Source of the DNA: Microbacterium ulmi | GTDB lineage: Bacteria > Actinomycetota > Actinomycetes > Actinomycetales > Microbacteriaceae | DNA: 64,000 nucleotides | Direction: 5' to 3' | Assembly (NCBI RefSeq): GCF_011759705.1 | Contig: NZ_JAAOZF010000001.1 | Coordinates: 1,609,152 to 1,673,151, forward strand | Part shown: in pieces, positions 50,729 to 59,150 of the stretch | Layout: each line of letters starts with the position of its first letter | Position numbering within the stretch: position 1 is the stretch's first letter | The notes under the pieces: model-generated | Told to the model about the DNA's origin: nothing | The model's database searches: none | The model's input: only the letters and a program-made list of their open reading frames with translations | Made by a program: the position numbers and the translations under genes

Positions 50729-51367
50729 TCACCACACGTGCAGGACGGCTTTGGATGCCGTGAAGGCCTCGGCGTACCGCGTCAGCGTCTCCGCGCCGCG
50801 CAGCCGGAGCAGGCTCAGGAAGAACTCGTCGTCCCACCAGTCGCGCGAGTGCTGACTCGGGAACGCGCGGTGGAGCAGCTCGACCTTCCGCTGGGCGGTG
50901 TCGACGCTCAGCGGCACGTACATGTTCGGCCGTCCCAGGTCTCCGTCCCACTTGGGGATCTCGTAGTGGAGCACGAGGGGTCCGCGCCACACCGTCGTCA
51001 CGAGCGAGCCGAGCAGCGCGTGGTCCTGGTGGGCGTCGTCGGGTCGCGGCGCCAGCACGATGTCGGGCTGGGGGAACTCGTCCCGGAACGCGTGCAGCGC
51101 ATCCTTGACCGCCGCCCACGCGGAGGGCAGGCGGGCATCCGCGAGCCCGCCGAACCGCGGCGGGGCCGTCGCGCCGAACAGCTCCGCCGCGTCGCGCGCC
51201 TCGGCCTGCCGCTCGGGCGTGCCGGTGAGCACGAGTGAGCGGACCTCCGTCTCCGGGCGTGCCGCGAGCGTCAGCAGAGTGCCGCCGCAGCCGATCTCGA
51301 TGTCGTCGGGATGCGCACCGATCGCGGCCACGCGGAGCGGACCGGACGGGATCGTCAAGAACGTCAT
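50729..51367 (-). CDS. PIG-L family N-deacetylase
   Basis: 212 residues with the zinc-binding AAIGAHPDDIEIGCGGT motif and the distal PRPDDAHQDH region, the family signature of LmbE/PIG-L metal-dependent deacetylases. In actinobacteria members act in mycothiol synthesis or on sugar intermediates; the polysaccharide-operon setting favours deacetylation of an N-acetyl sugar on a lipid or nucleotide carrier. The ATG overlaps the TGA of the pyruvyltransferase gene by four bases. Confidence 0.9.
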   Translation of the reverse strand: MTFLTIPSGPLRVAAIGAHPDDIEIGCGGTLLTLAARPETEVRSLVLTGTPERQAEARDAAELFGATAPPRFGGLADARLPSAWAAVKDALHAFRDEFPQPDIVLAPRPDDAHQDHALLGSLVTTVWRGPLVLHYEIPKWDGDLGRPNMYVPLSVDTAQRKVELLHRAFPSQHSRDWWDDEFFLSLLRLRGAETLTRYAEAFTASKAVLHVW

Positions 51368-52530
51368 GCGGTCTCCTGTCGACCCGAGATCGCGGCGAGC
51401 ACGGCGGGCCAATGCGCCTCGAGACGCTCTCGCGCCGCCTGCACGCCCTCGGCCACCTGGACTGACAGCCGATCGTAGTTCGCCGCTGCCTCCTCCACCA
51501 GGAGCGCGACCTCGTCGGGATCGAAGTCGAGCGCGTCACGGTGGACGGCCGGAACCCCGAGCTGCTCCAGCATCGCGAGATGCTTGAGGTTGTAGCCGAT
51601 CGACACGACGGGCGTCGTCGCCATCTGGGCCATGATGAGCGTGTGGTAGCGGCTCGCGACGACCACGCGTGCTTCGGACATGACCCGCACGAGCTCGTCC
51701 GTCGTCGAGGCATCCGAGACACGCACGACGCCCCGGGCGAAGCGCGCCGCGATCTCGTGCCCCGTGGAGACGTCGCCGTCGTCGCCTGCGACGATCACGA
51801 CGCGGTGACCGGCCGTCAGGAGGCGCTCGATGACGGCCGCGCAGCGCGCGACATAGCTGTCGTGGGCGGGACCGGGTCCCGGCCGATCGGGGCCGCCGTA
51901 GTCGATGACGCCGAAGACGACCAACTGCGGATCGCGATCGTCTGCCAGCGGCGGACGGAGCGAGAATGCCATGTCCGTGACGACCGGGTCGCTCGAGGCC
52001 GCGGCGAGCCCGTTGTCTCGCATGCACGCTCGCGAGCGCTCATCCCGATACGAGCGATAGGCCGCGTGCGCAGCCGTGCTCCGGATGAACCGACGGGCGA
52101 GCGGATCGGCGATCCGGTCGACTCCGACGTCGAGAAGCACGAAGCCCTTGCGCTTGATCCGCGTCGCGACGCTGAGCCCCCAGATCTCGAACGGGGTGCC
52201 GAAGGCGTGCGCGATCTCGAGCCCGCCCGAGCCTGCCACGACGACGGAGTCGAGGTCCCCCACGATCCGCAGGGCGTGACGGAGGTATGCCGCGCGATTG
52301 CGCAGCGCGCCGAGAGCACGTGCGATGCGGTTGCCCCCGCCCGAGACGGGGCTGCCGACGAGCCGTGCGGGGATGCCGTGCAGCCCGGATGCCGCTTCCG
52401 GCTCCTCCGTCAGGATGACGGGGCTGAAGCGGGCAGGATCCAGCTGAGCCAGGAACGCCTCGAGCGTCGCCTCGTTCCCGTAGTTGCCCCTGCCGAAGAC
52501 ACCCCAGATGCCTACGCGGGTCGATGTCAT
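51364..52530 (-). CDS. Polysaccharide pyruvyl transferase family protein
   Basis: 388 residues. The N-terminus RVGIWGVFGRGNYGNEATLEAFL is the conserved start of the PS_pyruv_trans family (CsaB/WcaK type). Later segments include VVVAGSGGLEIAHAF, VFGVIDYGG and SRYHTLIMAQMATTPVVSIGYNLKH. The family adds ketal-linked pyruvate from phosphoenolpyruvate to sugars of exopolysaccharides and secondary wall polymers, giving them negative charge. It sits between the cytidylyltransferase and deacetylase genes with 4-nt overlaps at both ends, so it belongs to the same repeat-unit assembly operon. Confidence 0.9.
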   Translation of the reverse strand: MTSTRVGIWGVFGRGNYGNEATLEAFLAQLDPARFSPVILTEEPEAASGLHGIPARLVGSPVSGGGNRIARALGALRNRAAYLRHALRIVGDLDSVVVAGSGGLEIAHAFGTPFEIWGLSVATRIKRKGFVLLDVGVDRIADPLARRFIRSTAAHAAYRSYRDERSRACMRDNGLAAASSDPVVTDMAFSLRPPLADDRDPQLVVFGVIDYGGPDRPGPGPAHDSYVARCAAVIERLLTAGHRVVIVAGDDGDVSTGHEIAARFARGVVRVSDASTTDELVRVMSEARVVVASRYHTLIMAQMATTPVVSIGYNLKHLAMLEQLGVPAVHRDALDFDPDEVALLVEEAAANYDRLSVQVAEGVQAARERLEAHWPAVLAAISGRQETA

Positions 52531-53321
52531 CCGTCCGCCTTGGGTGCGGGGTTCCGCCAGACCTCCCACGGAGCGCTGCCCTTGGCGTGCAGCTCCTCGA
52601 GATACGCGCGCTCCTTGAGCGTGTCCATGCATGCCCAGAATCCGCGGTACTTGTTGGCCGTGAACCGCCCGTCGGCCGCGGCCTTGATGCAGGCGTCCAT
52701 GACGAGGTCGTCGCCGGGCTCGAGGTAGTCGAAGATGCTCTGACGGAGCACGAAGAACCCGCCGTTGATCCACATGTCCATGTCGGCGACGGCCTCGACC
52801 CCGGTCATGCCTCCGGCGGCGTCGAAGCCGACGACGTGGAACGAGTCCTGCGGCGGAACTGCCAGCAGGCTCCCCACATGGTCGTCGGGGAGCGATGCGA
52901 TCAGCTCGTTCATCGGCGCATCCGACACCCCGTCCCCGTAGTTGGCGAGGAAGACCTCGTCACCGTCGAGGTAGGGACGCACGCGGCGCAGGCGCTCGCC
53001 GATCGCGGTGTTCAGGCCCGTGTCGACGAACGTGATCTTCCATTCGGAGATGTCTGTCGACAGCAGCTCGATCTCGTCTCCGCCCTCCGTCAGCACGAAG
53101 TCGTTCGAGGCCGTCTCGCGATAGTTGAGGAAGTAGTCCTTCACGGCGCTCGCGCCGTGGCCGAGGCACAGGATGAACTCCTTGTGCCCATGATGCGCGT
53201 ACCACCGCATGATGTGCCACAGGATCGGCCGGTCGCCGATCGGCGTCATGGGCTTGGGCGCCGACTGGTTGTCCGCGCGGATGCGCATCCCGAGGCCCCC
53301 GCAGAACAGGACCACCTTCAT
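52527..53321 (-). CDS. rfbF: Glucose-1-phosphate cytidylyltransferase
   Basis: 264 residues. The start MKVVLFCGGLGMRI is the nucleotide-binding loop of sugar-phosphate nucleotidylyltransferases (Cys replaces the common Ala of AGGLGTR), followed by SAPKPMTPIGDRPILWHIMRWYAHHGHKEFILCLGH, diagnostic of the CDP-glucose branch. It makes CDP-glucose from CTP and glucose-1-phosphate. The next enzyme, CDP-glucose 4,6-dehydratase, is encoded divergently at 54736, so the pair supplies CDP-4-keto-6-deoxyglucose. It overlaps the pyruvyltransferase gene by four bases and begins one base after the aminotransferase stop codon. Confidence 0.93.
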   Translation of the reverse strand: MKVVLFCGGLGMRIRADNQSAPKPMTPIGDRPILWHIMRWYAHHGHKEFILCLGHGASAVKDYFLNYRETASNDFVLTEGGDEIELLSTDISEWKITFVDTGLNTAIGERLRRVRPYLDGDEVFLANYGDGVSDAPMNELIASLPDDHVGSLLAVPPQDSFHVVGFDAAGGMTGVEAVADMDMWINGGFFVLRQSIFDYLEPGDDLVMDACIKAAADGRFTANKYRGFWACMDTLKERAYLEELHAKGSAPWEVWRNPAPKADG

Positions 53322-53322
53322 G

Positions 53323-54678
53323 TCATGCCCCCAGCCGTCGCGGTGCTGCGAACTCTCGGATGGCCGGCGCGACGGGACGGCCGCGCAGCAGTCCGGCCGT
53401 CGAGCCGGCCTCGAGGGCGCGAGCGTAGATCTCGGCCGCTCCGCGGAACGCCTCGACCGTCACGGCCAGGTCGTCGTCGGTGTGCGCCGCCGAGATGACG
53501 AGCGACTGGGCCAGGACGCCCCGCTCGAGCAGCTCCTGGATGAACAGCGTCCGATACTCCTGCGAGGGCTTGCCCTCGGCATCCTTCGTCCCGAACACGA
53601 GTGCCGAGGGACGCCCGAACACCGACACGTGCTGCGACACGCCGGCCTCGGCGAGGACGACGTCGAGCTCGCGCTTGAGCGCCGTGCCCTGCGTCTCCAT
53701 GATGCCGACGACGTCGCGCTCCTGATAGGCGTCCGCGACCGCGAGGTAGGCGGCGAGCCCCGTCGTCTCGCCGCCGTGCGTCGTCGAGAGCAGGAAGACG
53801 CGGGACGCGTCGGTGTTCAGGCCGCCGAGCTCCATGAGCTCGCGCTTGCCCGCGAGGGCGGAGACGCTGAAGCCGTTCGCGAGCGCCTTGCCCCACGTCG
53901 ACAGATCGGGGGTCACGCCGTATACGGAGTGGGCGCCCGCAGCCGACCAGCGCATGCCGGCGATCATCTCGTCGAAGACGAGGACGACGCCGTGCTGCTG
54001 CGTGAGCGTGCGCACGCCCTCGAGGAACCCGGGCGCCGGCTCCGCCGTGCCCGTCGCGGGCTCGAGGATGACCGCCGCGATCCGGTCGCCCTTCTCGGCG
54101 AGCAGGTCGCGCAGCGAGTCGAGGTCGTTGTAGACGAAGGAGACGGTCAGGTCGCGGACGGACTGGGGGATGCCGGCGGTCATCGCCGTCGTCCCCATGA
54201 ACCAGTCGTCGACCGAGAAGAAGGGGTGGCTGCGGCAGACGGCGACGAGGTCGCGCCCCGTCGCGGCACGCGCGACCTTCACGGCGGCGGTGGTGACGTC
54301 CGAGCCGTTCTTGGCGAACTTGACCATGTCGGCCGTCGGCACCTGCTCGAGGAACCGCTCGGCGGCACGGAGCTCCCACACGGAGGGACGCGAGAAGCCG
54401 ACGCCGTCGTAGGCGACGGCGGCCACGGCATCCGCCACGGGCTTGTAGCCGTACCCCAGGGTCACGGCCTTCGCCCCGAGCCCGTACTCGACGAACCAGT
54501 TGCCGTCGAGATCGAGCACGCGAGCACCCTCACCGCGGACGATGATCGGCGTGGCGTCCTCGGGATACTGGTCGGATCCGCGTGCATTGGTATGCGCCCC
54601 GCCCGGCACGTATCGGTGCAGCGAACGCTGCGCGTCGGCCGATCGCGCGTACGATCTCAGAGTTCCGTCCTTGGTCAT
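53323..54678 (-). CDS. Class III aminotransferase (glutamate-1-semialdehyde aminomutase-like), probable sugar aminotransferase
   Basis: 451 residues from ATG 54678, preceded by CTGGGGGG. Class III PLP fold: YVPGGAHTNARGSDQYPED, KNGSDVTTAAVKVARA, LVFDEMIAGMRW and the PLP lysine in TWGKALANGFS (K264). It resembles glutamate-1-semialdehyde 2,1-aminomutase, but its place beside the CDP-glucose genes argues for amination of a CDP-keto-deoxy sugar rather than heme synthesis. It leads a six-gene operon through rfbF, pyruvyltransferase, deacetylase, acetyltransferase and GT2. The position aminated cannot be inferred from sequence. Confidence 0.87.
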   Translation of the reverse strand: MTKDGTLRSYARSADAQRSLHRYVPGGAHTNARGSDQYPEDATPIIVRGEGARVLDLDGNWFVEYGLGAKAVTLGYGYKPVADAVAAVAYDGVGFSRPSVWELRAAERFLEQVPTADMVKFAKNGSDVTTAAVKVARAATGRDLVAVCRSHPFFSVDDWFMGTTAMTAGIPQSVRDLTVSFVYNDLDSLRDLLAEKGDRIAAVILEPATGTAEPAPGFLEGVRTLTQQHGVVLVFDEMIAGMRWSAAGAHSVYGVTPDLSTWGKALANGFSVSALAGKRELMELGGLNTDASRVFLLSTTHGGETTGLAAYLAVADAYQERDVVGIMETQGTALKRELDVVLAEAGVSQHVSVFGRPSALVFGTKDAEGKPSQEYRTLFIQELLERGVLAQSLVISAAHTDDDLAVTVEAFRGAAEIYARALEAGSTAGLLRGRPVAPAIREFAAPRRLGA

Positions 54679-54683
54679 TCTGC

Positions 54684-54725
54684 CCCCCAGTAGGCAACCG
54701 TGCTTCGGACGCCGCGGATACCGTA
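54684..54725 (-). promoter_or_regulatory. 5' leader of aminotransferase operon: TACGGT and CTGGGGG
   Basis: On the minus strand: TACGGT (54725-54720), a weak 3-bp hairpin, then CTGGGG (54690-54685) within a longer G-run, about 5 nt before the ATG at 54678. The hairpin is the poorest of the set. The region also holds the -10 of the divergent dehydratase gene (GATACC near 54717), whose message would be almost leaderless. Confidence 0.4.
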
Positions 54726-54735
54726 CCGTGGCCCT

Positions 54736-55791
54736 ATGCATTCAGAGTACTGGCATGGACGAGCGGTTTTCGTCACGGGGCATACCGGTTTCAAGGGGGC
54801 TTGGCTCACCGTTCTGCTGCACCGTCTCGGCGCGCGTCTGCACGGGTACGCCCTGCCCACTCCGGATGACTTCCTCTTCCAGCGTGCAGGTCTCCGAGAG
54901 CTCCTCGAGCAGGACGTGCGCGGCGACATCCGCGACGGGGAGGGCGTCGCCGAGGCCATCGCGGCATCCGGTGCGCAGGTCGTTCTGCACCTCGCCGCAC
55001 AGTCGATCGTGCGGGAGTCGTACGCGACGCCCCGTGACACCTTCTCCGTCAACGTCGACGGGACGCTGTCCGTGCTCGAGGCCGCCCGCAGCGTCGAATC
55101 GGTCGATCGCGTCGTCGTGGTCACGACCGACAAGGTATACCGCAACAACGAGTGGCCGTGGGGATACCGCGAGCTCGACCCTCTCGGCGGCGACGATCCG
55201 TACAGCGCCAGCAAGGCCGCGTGCGAGCTGGCGACGCACTCCTTCGCCGTGTCCTTCCCCCGCGAGCGCTTCGCGGTCGCCTCGGCACGCGCCGGAAACG
55301 TCATCGGCGGCGGCGACGCGACGCCGGACGCCCTCATCCCGGAGCTCATCGCGGGGTTCGCCGAGCGGCGTCCTGCACGGCTGCGCCGCCCCCGTGCGAC
55401 CCGTCCGTGGCAGCACGTCCTCGAGCCGCTGAGCGGATACCTGACCCTCGCCGAGAGCCTCGACGCGTCTCGCCACGACACGGCCTGGAACTTCGGCCCC
55501 GCGGCGGAGGACGGGCTCACCGTCGGCGGGCTCGCGGACGAGGCGGCGCGCCTGTGGGGCGAAGGGGCGTCGTGGATCGACGAGGACGACGGCGGTCCGC
55601 ACGAGGCGGGACTCCTCATGGTCGACTCCGCCAAGGCGCGTGCGGACCTCGGGTGGCGCCCTGCCCTGCGCGTGCCGGAGGCCATCGCCCTCACGGTCGA
55701 GTGGGAGCAGCGTGTGCGAGACGGCGCGACGCCGCTCGCGGTGACGCAGGACCAGGTCGATCACTATCTCGCGAAGGCGGGCGTGGCATGA
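54736..55791 (+). CDS. rfbG: CDP-glucose 4,6-dehydratase
   Basis: 351 residues of the extended SDR family. It has the NAD-binding FVTGHTGFKGAWL (12-24), a signature more specific to RfbG than to RmlB, plus HLAAQSIVRESY, TTDKVYRNNEWPWGY and the catalytic DDPYSASK (Y156, K160). It converts CDP-glucose to CDP-4-keto-6-deoxyglucose. It starts 58 bp from the divergent aminotransferase gene, and an ATGA overlap couples it to the epimerase gene that follows. Confidence 0.94.
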   Translation: MHSEYWHGRAVFVTGHTGFKGAWLTVLLHRLGARLHGYALPTPDDFLFQRAGLRELLEQDVRGDIRDGEGVAEAIAASGAQVVLHLAAQSIVRESYATPRDTFSVNVDGTLSVLEAARSVESVDRVVVVTTDKVYRNNEWPWGYRELDPLGGDDPYSASKAACELATHSFAVSFPRERFAVASARAGNVIGGGDATPDALIPELIAGFAERRPARLRRPRATRPWQHVLEPLSGYLTLAESLDASRHDTAWNFGPAAEDGLTVGGLADEAARLWGEGASWIDEDDGGPHEAGLLMVDSAKARADLGWRPALRVPEAIALTVEWEQRVRDGATPLAVTQDQVDHYLAKAGVA

Positions 55792-56357
55792 AGTTCCACA
55801 CGACAGGGATCCCGGGCGTCGTGGTGTTCGAGCCCACCCCCATCCGCGACCACCGCGGGTTCTTCACCCGCACGCTCGACGTCTCGGTGCTGCGCGACGC
55901 GGGGATCGATCCCGCGTCGTTCGTGCAGGAGAACCAGTCGCGGTCGTCGCAGGGCGGCATCCGGGGCCTTCATGGGCGTCTCGGCGACGGCGAGGCCAAG
56001 CTCGCCCGATGCGCTCGGGGCGCCGTCCTCGACGTCGTCCTCGACGCACGCCCAGGGTCGCCGACCTTCGGCCGCGTCGAGACGTTCGTGCTCGACGACG
56101 TCGACCACCGCCAGGTGTACGTGCCCGGCGGCTGCCTCCACGGGTACCAGGTGCTCTCGGACGAGGCGGACTTCTGCTACCGCAGCGACGTGTTCTACGC
56201 CCCCGGCGAGGTCGCAGTGCATCCGCTCGACCCCGAGCTCGGCATCCCGTGGCGCACGCCCTACGGAGAGCTGAGCGCCCGTGACGCGTCGAGCCCGTCG
56301 TGGCGCGCGTTCGCGACAGACGTCCTGGGTGCGACGCTGCCTCCGCCGGTCGAGTAG
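55788..56357 (+). CDS. dTDP-4-dehydrorhamnose 3,5-epimerase family protein (NDP-sugar epimerase)
   Basis: 189 residues, cupin fold. It has RGFFTRTLD, ENQSRSSQGGIRGLHGRLGDGEAKLARC with the catalytic base His62 and Lys71, VYVPGGCLHGYQVLSDEADFCYRSDVFY, and the C-terminal WRTPYGELSARD. It is coupled to the CDP-glucose 4,6-dehydratase gene by ATGA, so its substrate is probably the CDP-linked 4-keto sugar rather than the dTDP form used by RmlC. It would epimerise C3 and/or C5, or only C3. A bidirectional terminator follows. Confidence 0.9.
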   Translation: MKFHTTGIPGVVVFEPTPIRDHRGFFTRTLDVSVLRDAGIDPASFVQENQSRSSQGGIRGLHGRLGDGEAKLARCARGAVLDVVLDARPGSPTFGRVETFVLDDVDHRQVYVPGGCLHGYQVLSDEADFCYRSDVFYAPGEVAVHPLDPELGIPWRTPYGELSARDASSPSWRAFATDVLGATLPPPVE

Positions 56358-56375
56358 GCGCGCGACGCGACGACG

Positions 56376-56401
56376 AAGGGCCGGCCCCGAGGCCGGCCCT
56401 T
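56376..56401. terminator. Bidirectional terminator hairpin
   Basis: A perfect 11-bp inverted repeat (AAGGGCCGGCC 56376-56386 and GGCCGGCCCTT 56391-56401) with a CCGA loop lies between the convergent epimerase (stop 56357) and methyltransferase (stop 56416) genes. The AA/TT ends give short A/T tracts on both strands. It is the clearest intrinsic-type terminator in the window. Confidence 0.8.
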
Positions 56402-56415
56402 CGCGTCGTCGGCGG

Positions 56416-57564
56416 CTACGCCGGCTCGACCTCGTGCGGTGTGGGGTCCATGAGCACCCAGCGGCCCCCGTTGGCCTCGATCTCGGAGTACGTCCTGCGC
56501 ACCTCGTCGAGGAGGTCGGGGACGAACAGCAGGACGCGGTCGGGACGCAGCGCGATCAGATCCTGCGGCGACACGATCGGGATGCGGTTCACCGGCATCG
56601 TGAGACCGTGCTTGCCGGGAGCCCCGTCGGCGATGGCGACCATCTTGTCGCTCGTGATGTCGGCCGCGCACAGCAGCGAGGCCGTCCGCGACGCCGCGCC
56701 GTAGCCGGCGACCGTGAGGCCCTGCTCCTTCGCCTCGTGGAGATACGTGTCGATCGCCTCGACGCTCTCCGTGACGGCACGGCCGAGCGAGGCGACGTAG
56801 TGGGGGTCGGTGATGCCCTCGGCCAGCTCACGGCCGATCATCGCGGTGACGGTGTCGCCCTGCACGTCACCCCACGCGCTGCCCTTGCGGGCCAGTGCGA
56901 GCAGGACGGTGCCGTTGTAGAGCGGGTACTCCCACGCGTCGAGAGCCACGAGACCGAGCTCTTCCGCCATGCGCACGAGCACCGGCGTCGAGTACAGGCC
57001 GTAGTGGCCGAGCTTGAGCGAGTTCCACATTCCGTGCCGGACGACCGCGGCCACGTTGTGATACTGCAGGAGGAGGACGCCGTCCGGCGCGAGGTGCGAG
57101 ACGCGCTCGACGAGGGCGGCCTTCTGGTCGCGATCGTGCATGATGCCGAAGTTGTCGACCACGACGTCCGCGACGCCCTCGTGGACGGGGACGAGCCCGC
57201 GCTCCTCGAGCTGCTCGGTCCACGAGCCGCCGTGCGGGCTCGGGTACTCGAAGACCGTGTCGCCCGACTTCAGGTAGGTCGCCTCCGCCGCCTGCGTCAC
57301 CGAGGTCTCCGCCTGCCTGACGACGGCGATCGGCTCGATCCCGAGCACCTCCTGAGGCGTCGTCGGGTCGTCCTCGAGCTGGATGAGGCCGCTCACGGTG
57401 CTGATCACCATGCGCAGCGGGTACCGCGGGTCGGGGCCGGGCGCCTCGGGACGAGGGAAGAGGTCGGACGGCGGCTGCTCGCCGAGGTCGAGCACGACGT
57501 AGCCGCCGGGCTCGCCGCTCCACCGGTCACGCCACGAGTCGATCGGAAGGGGAAGGTCGGACAT
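56416..57564 (-). CDS. NDP-sugar C-methyltransferase-like protein with degenerate N-terminal zinc domain
   Basis: 382 residues. The middle holds a class I methyltransferase-type region (VFEYPSPHGGSWTEQLEERG, then VVVDNFGIMHDRDQKAALVERVSHLAPDGVLLLQ). The C-terminal domain VAGYGAASRTASLLCAADI...MPVNRIPIVSPQDL is the Methyltransf_14-type domain found only in sugar C-methyltransferases such as TylC3 and TcaB9. The N-terminal region that normally has four zinc-binding cysteines (here GYVVLDLGEQPPSDLF and YPLRMVISTVSGLIQLE) has none. The SAM-binding loop is also weak. It may be a re-purposed or inactive paralogue, or have lost zinc dependence. It follows the PqqD-like gene. Confidence 0.8.
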   Translation of the reverse strand: MSDLPLPIDSWRDRWSGEPGGYVVLDLGEQPPSDLFPRPEAPGPDPRYPLRMVISTVSGLIQLEDDPTTPQEVLGIEPIAVVRQAETSVTQAAEATYLKSGDTVFEYPSPHGGSWTEQLEERGLVPVHEGVADVVVDNFGIMHDRDQKAALVERVSHLAPDGVLLLQYHNVAAVVRHGMWNSLKLGHYGLYSTPVLVRMAEELGLVALDAWEYPLYNGTVLLALARKGSAWGDVQGDTVTAMIGRELAEGITDPHYVASLGRAVTESVEAIDTYLHEAKEQGLTVAGYGAASRTASLLCAADITSDKMVAIADGAPGKHGLTMPVNRIPIVSPQDLIALRPDRVLLFVPDLLDEVRRTYSEIEANGGRWVLMDPTPHEVEPA

Positions 57565-57606
57565 GCGGGTCTCCGTAGGAGTCGAGGGGCCGGTGGTCTC
57601 GGGGGA

Positions 57607-57867
57607 TCAGTCGATGGGCGCCAGCAGCGACTTGGCGCTGAGCTGCTCGACGAACGCGTCGGCGTCGGCGAGCGCCTGCGGGCGATCGATGTCGAACGCG
57701 TCGACCAGCGCATCGGCGAGCTCGTCGAGCGAGCGCTCCTCCGTGAGGAGCTTCGCGAGAGTCGTTCCGGCCGCGTTGGTCGTCAGGTAGGCGGACGTCT
57801 TCAGGTCGAGGATGACGAGCTCGCCGTCGATCTCCTGCCAGGTCACGCCCTCGCTGCGCAGCTTCAT
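57607..57867 (-). CDS. PqqD-family RRE protein (candidate lasso B1)
   Basis: 86 residues from ATG 57867, after CTGGGGAGGAC. It has the winged-helix PqqD fold pattern: GVTWQEIDGELVILDLKTSAYLTTNAAGTTLAKLL, then LDELADALVDAFDIDRPQALADADAFVEQL. Such domains bind RiPP leader peptides through a YxxP motif. The lasso B2 protease at 46269 lacks one, and this is the only RRE in the window, so it is the likely B1 partner although it lies 11 kb from the peptidase gene end. It stands between a GT4 gene and the methyltransferase gene. A role in another system, outside the window, cannot be excluded. Confidence 0.85.
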   Translation of the reverse strand: MKLRSEGVTWQEIDGELVILDLKTSAYLTTNAAGTTLAKLLTEERSLDELADALVDAFDIDRPQALADADAFVEQLSAKSLLAPID

Positions 57868-57878
57868 GTGCGTCGTCC

Positions 57879-57904
57879 TCCCCAGGCTCACGACATCGAC
57901 CCTA
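57879..57904 (-). promoter_or_regulatory. 5' leader of PqqD gene: TAGGGT and CTGGGGA
   Basis: On the minus strand: TAGGGT (57904-57899), then CTGGGGA (57885-57879), 11 nt before the ATG at 57867. The 13-base spacer is too short for the separate hairpin seen elsewhere. The promoter lies inside the 3' end of the GT4 gene. Confidence 0.4.
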
Positions 57905-59093
57905 CGGTACCGGATGCCGCGCCCCGCCACGCCCGCCAGACGGCGTCCGCCGTGCGCTCGATCGTGAAGCGCTCGGCCGCCGCGGCACGGGCGGCCACGG
58001 CACGGGCCGCGCGCGCCTCCGGCTCGTCGAGAATCGCGCGGATGGCCGCCGCGAGGGCTGCCGAGTCACCCGGTCGGACGAGGACGCCGACCTCGGTCGC
58101 CGCCCAGCCGCCCGCGAGGTCGGCCGTGCCGTCGGGGTCGAGGATCTCCGGCACGCCGCCGGCCGCCGTCGCGACGACGGGGACCCCCGCGGCCATCGCC
58201 TCGACGACGACCTGGCCGAACGGCTCGGGGACGGGGGAGGCGTGCACGACGACGCCCAGCTCGCGCAGGTGCCGTCCGGCATCCGGCACCCAGCCCGTGA
58301 ACTCGACGCGATCCGCGATGCCGAGCGCCTCGGGGAGCGCCCGCACGGACGACTCGTACGCGTCCTCGCCGAACAGCGCGGCCCCCACGACGCGGAACCG
58401 CGTCGACGGGTTCGTCTCCGCGACCGATGCCGCGGCCTCGAGGAACTGCCGCTGGCCCTTGGTCGGGCTGATCCGTCCGATGAGCCCGACGACGGCACGG
58501 TCGGCGCCGTCGGAAGGGGAGTCGAAGGCGTCGGCGGCGAGGCCGGGATACGCGAGGGTGGACTTGCGCCGCGCCCGTCCGGGCAGCGTCGCGAGGGTCG
58601 CTTCGGAGTTGACGACGATCGCACGCGGGCCGAGGACCGCGAGCACCCGCAGCGCGGCCACGAGCGGGGCAGGCAGATAGTCGGGCGCGATCCTGTCGTG
58701 CACGTGCCAGACCCACCGGCGACCTGCCAGCGGCGCGGCGAGGGCGGTGAAGACGGCGGCCTTGAGCGTGTTGGCGACGACGACATCGGCGCGGGCGCCG
58801 CGGATCGCCCGGGCGAGCCGAGGTACGAACGCGACGGAGCGGCCGAGCGAGCGCACGAGTGCCGCGGGGGCCAGGACGCGGTCGCGGGATGTCTGGTTCA
58901 CGGCCGGGTCCAGCTCGAGCACGGCCGTCTCGATCCCTGCGGCGCGCAGGCGGTCGACGAAGACGCCGGAGGAGAAGACGAGAGCCCGGATGTCGGCGCG
59001 ATCGCCGTTGAGCTGCTCGACGACCCGCAGGAGGGCCAGTTGACCGCCTCCCTCCTGAGATGTGTGGTCGATGACCAGGATTCGCGGCGGCAC
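57888..59093 (-). CDS. Family 4 glycosyltransferase
   Basis: 401 residues from GTG 59093, which has GGGAAGGA at the right distance; a GTG six codons earlier has none. A GT-B fold: SQEGGGQLALLRVVEQLNGD at the N-terminus, AIVVNSEATLATLPGRARRK, VGLIGRISPTKGQRQFLEAAASV (donor-domain start) and PEPFGQVVVEAMAAGVPVVATAAGGVPEIL (the E-x7-E motif). It is a retaining transferase using a nucleotide sugar. It diverges from the GMD gene by 121 bp. Its stop codon is just upstream of the PqqD gene's G-rich element. Confidence 0.92.
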   Translation of the reverse strand: MPPRILVIDHTSQEGGGQLALLRVVEQLNGDRADIRALVFSSGVFVDRLRAAGIETAVLELDPAVNQTSRDRVLAPAALVRSLGRSVAFVPRLARAIRGARADVVVANTLKAAVFTALAAPLAGRRWVWHVHDRIAPDYLPAPLVAALRVLAVLGPRAIVVNSEATLATLPGRARRKSTLAYPGLAADAFDSPSDGADRAVVGLIGRISPTKGQRQFLEAAASVAETNPSTRFRVVGAALFGEDAYESSVRALPEALGIADRVEFTGWVPDAGRHLRELGVVVHASPVPEPFGQVVVEAMAAGVPVVATAAGGVPEILDPDGTADLAGGWAATEVGVLVRPGDSAALAAAIRAILDEPEARAARAVAARAAAAERFTIERTADAVWRAWRGAASGTVGSMS

Positions 59094-59150
59094 GATGTTC
59101 CTTCCCGACAAGGGTGACGCACACGGAACGCGGCGTTCTTCCGCAAAGAC

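Noticed and set aside
53323..54678. Aminotransferase considered as hemL (heme biosynthesis)
   Set aside because: No other heme gene is near, and it leads an operon of CDP-sugar and polysaccharide genes.
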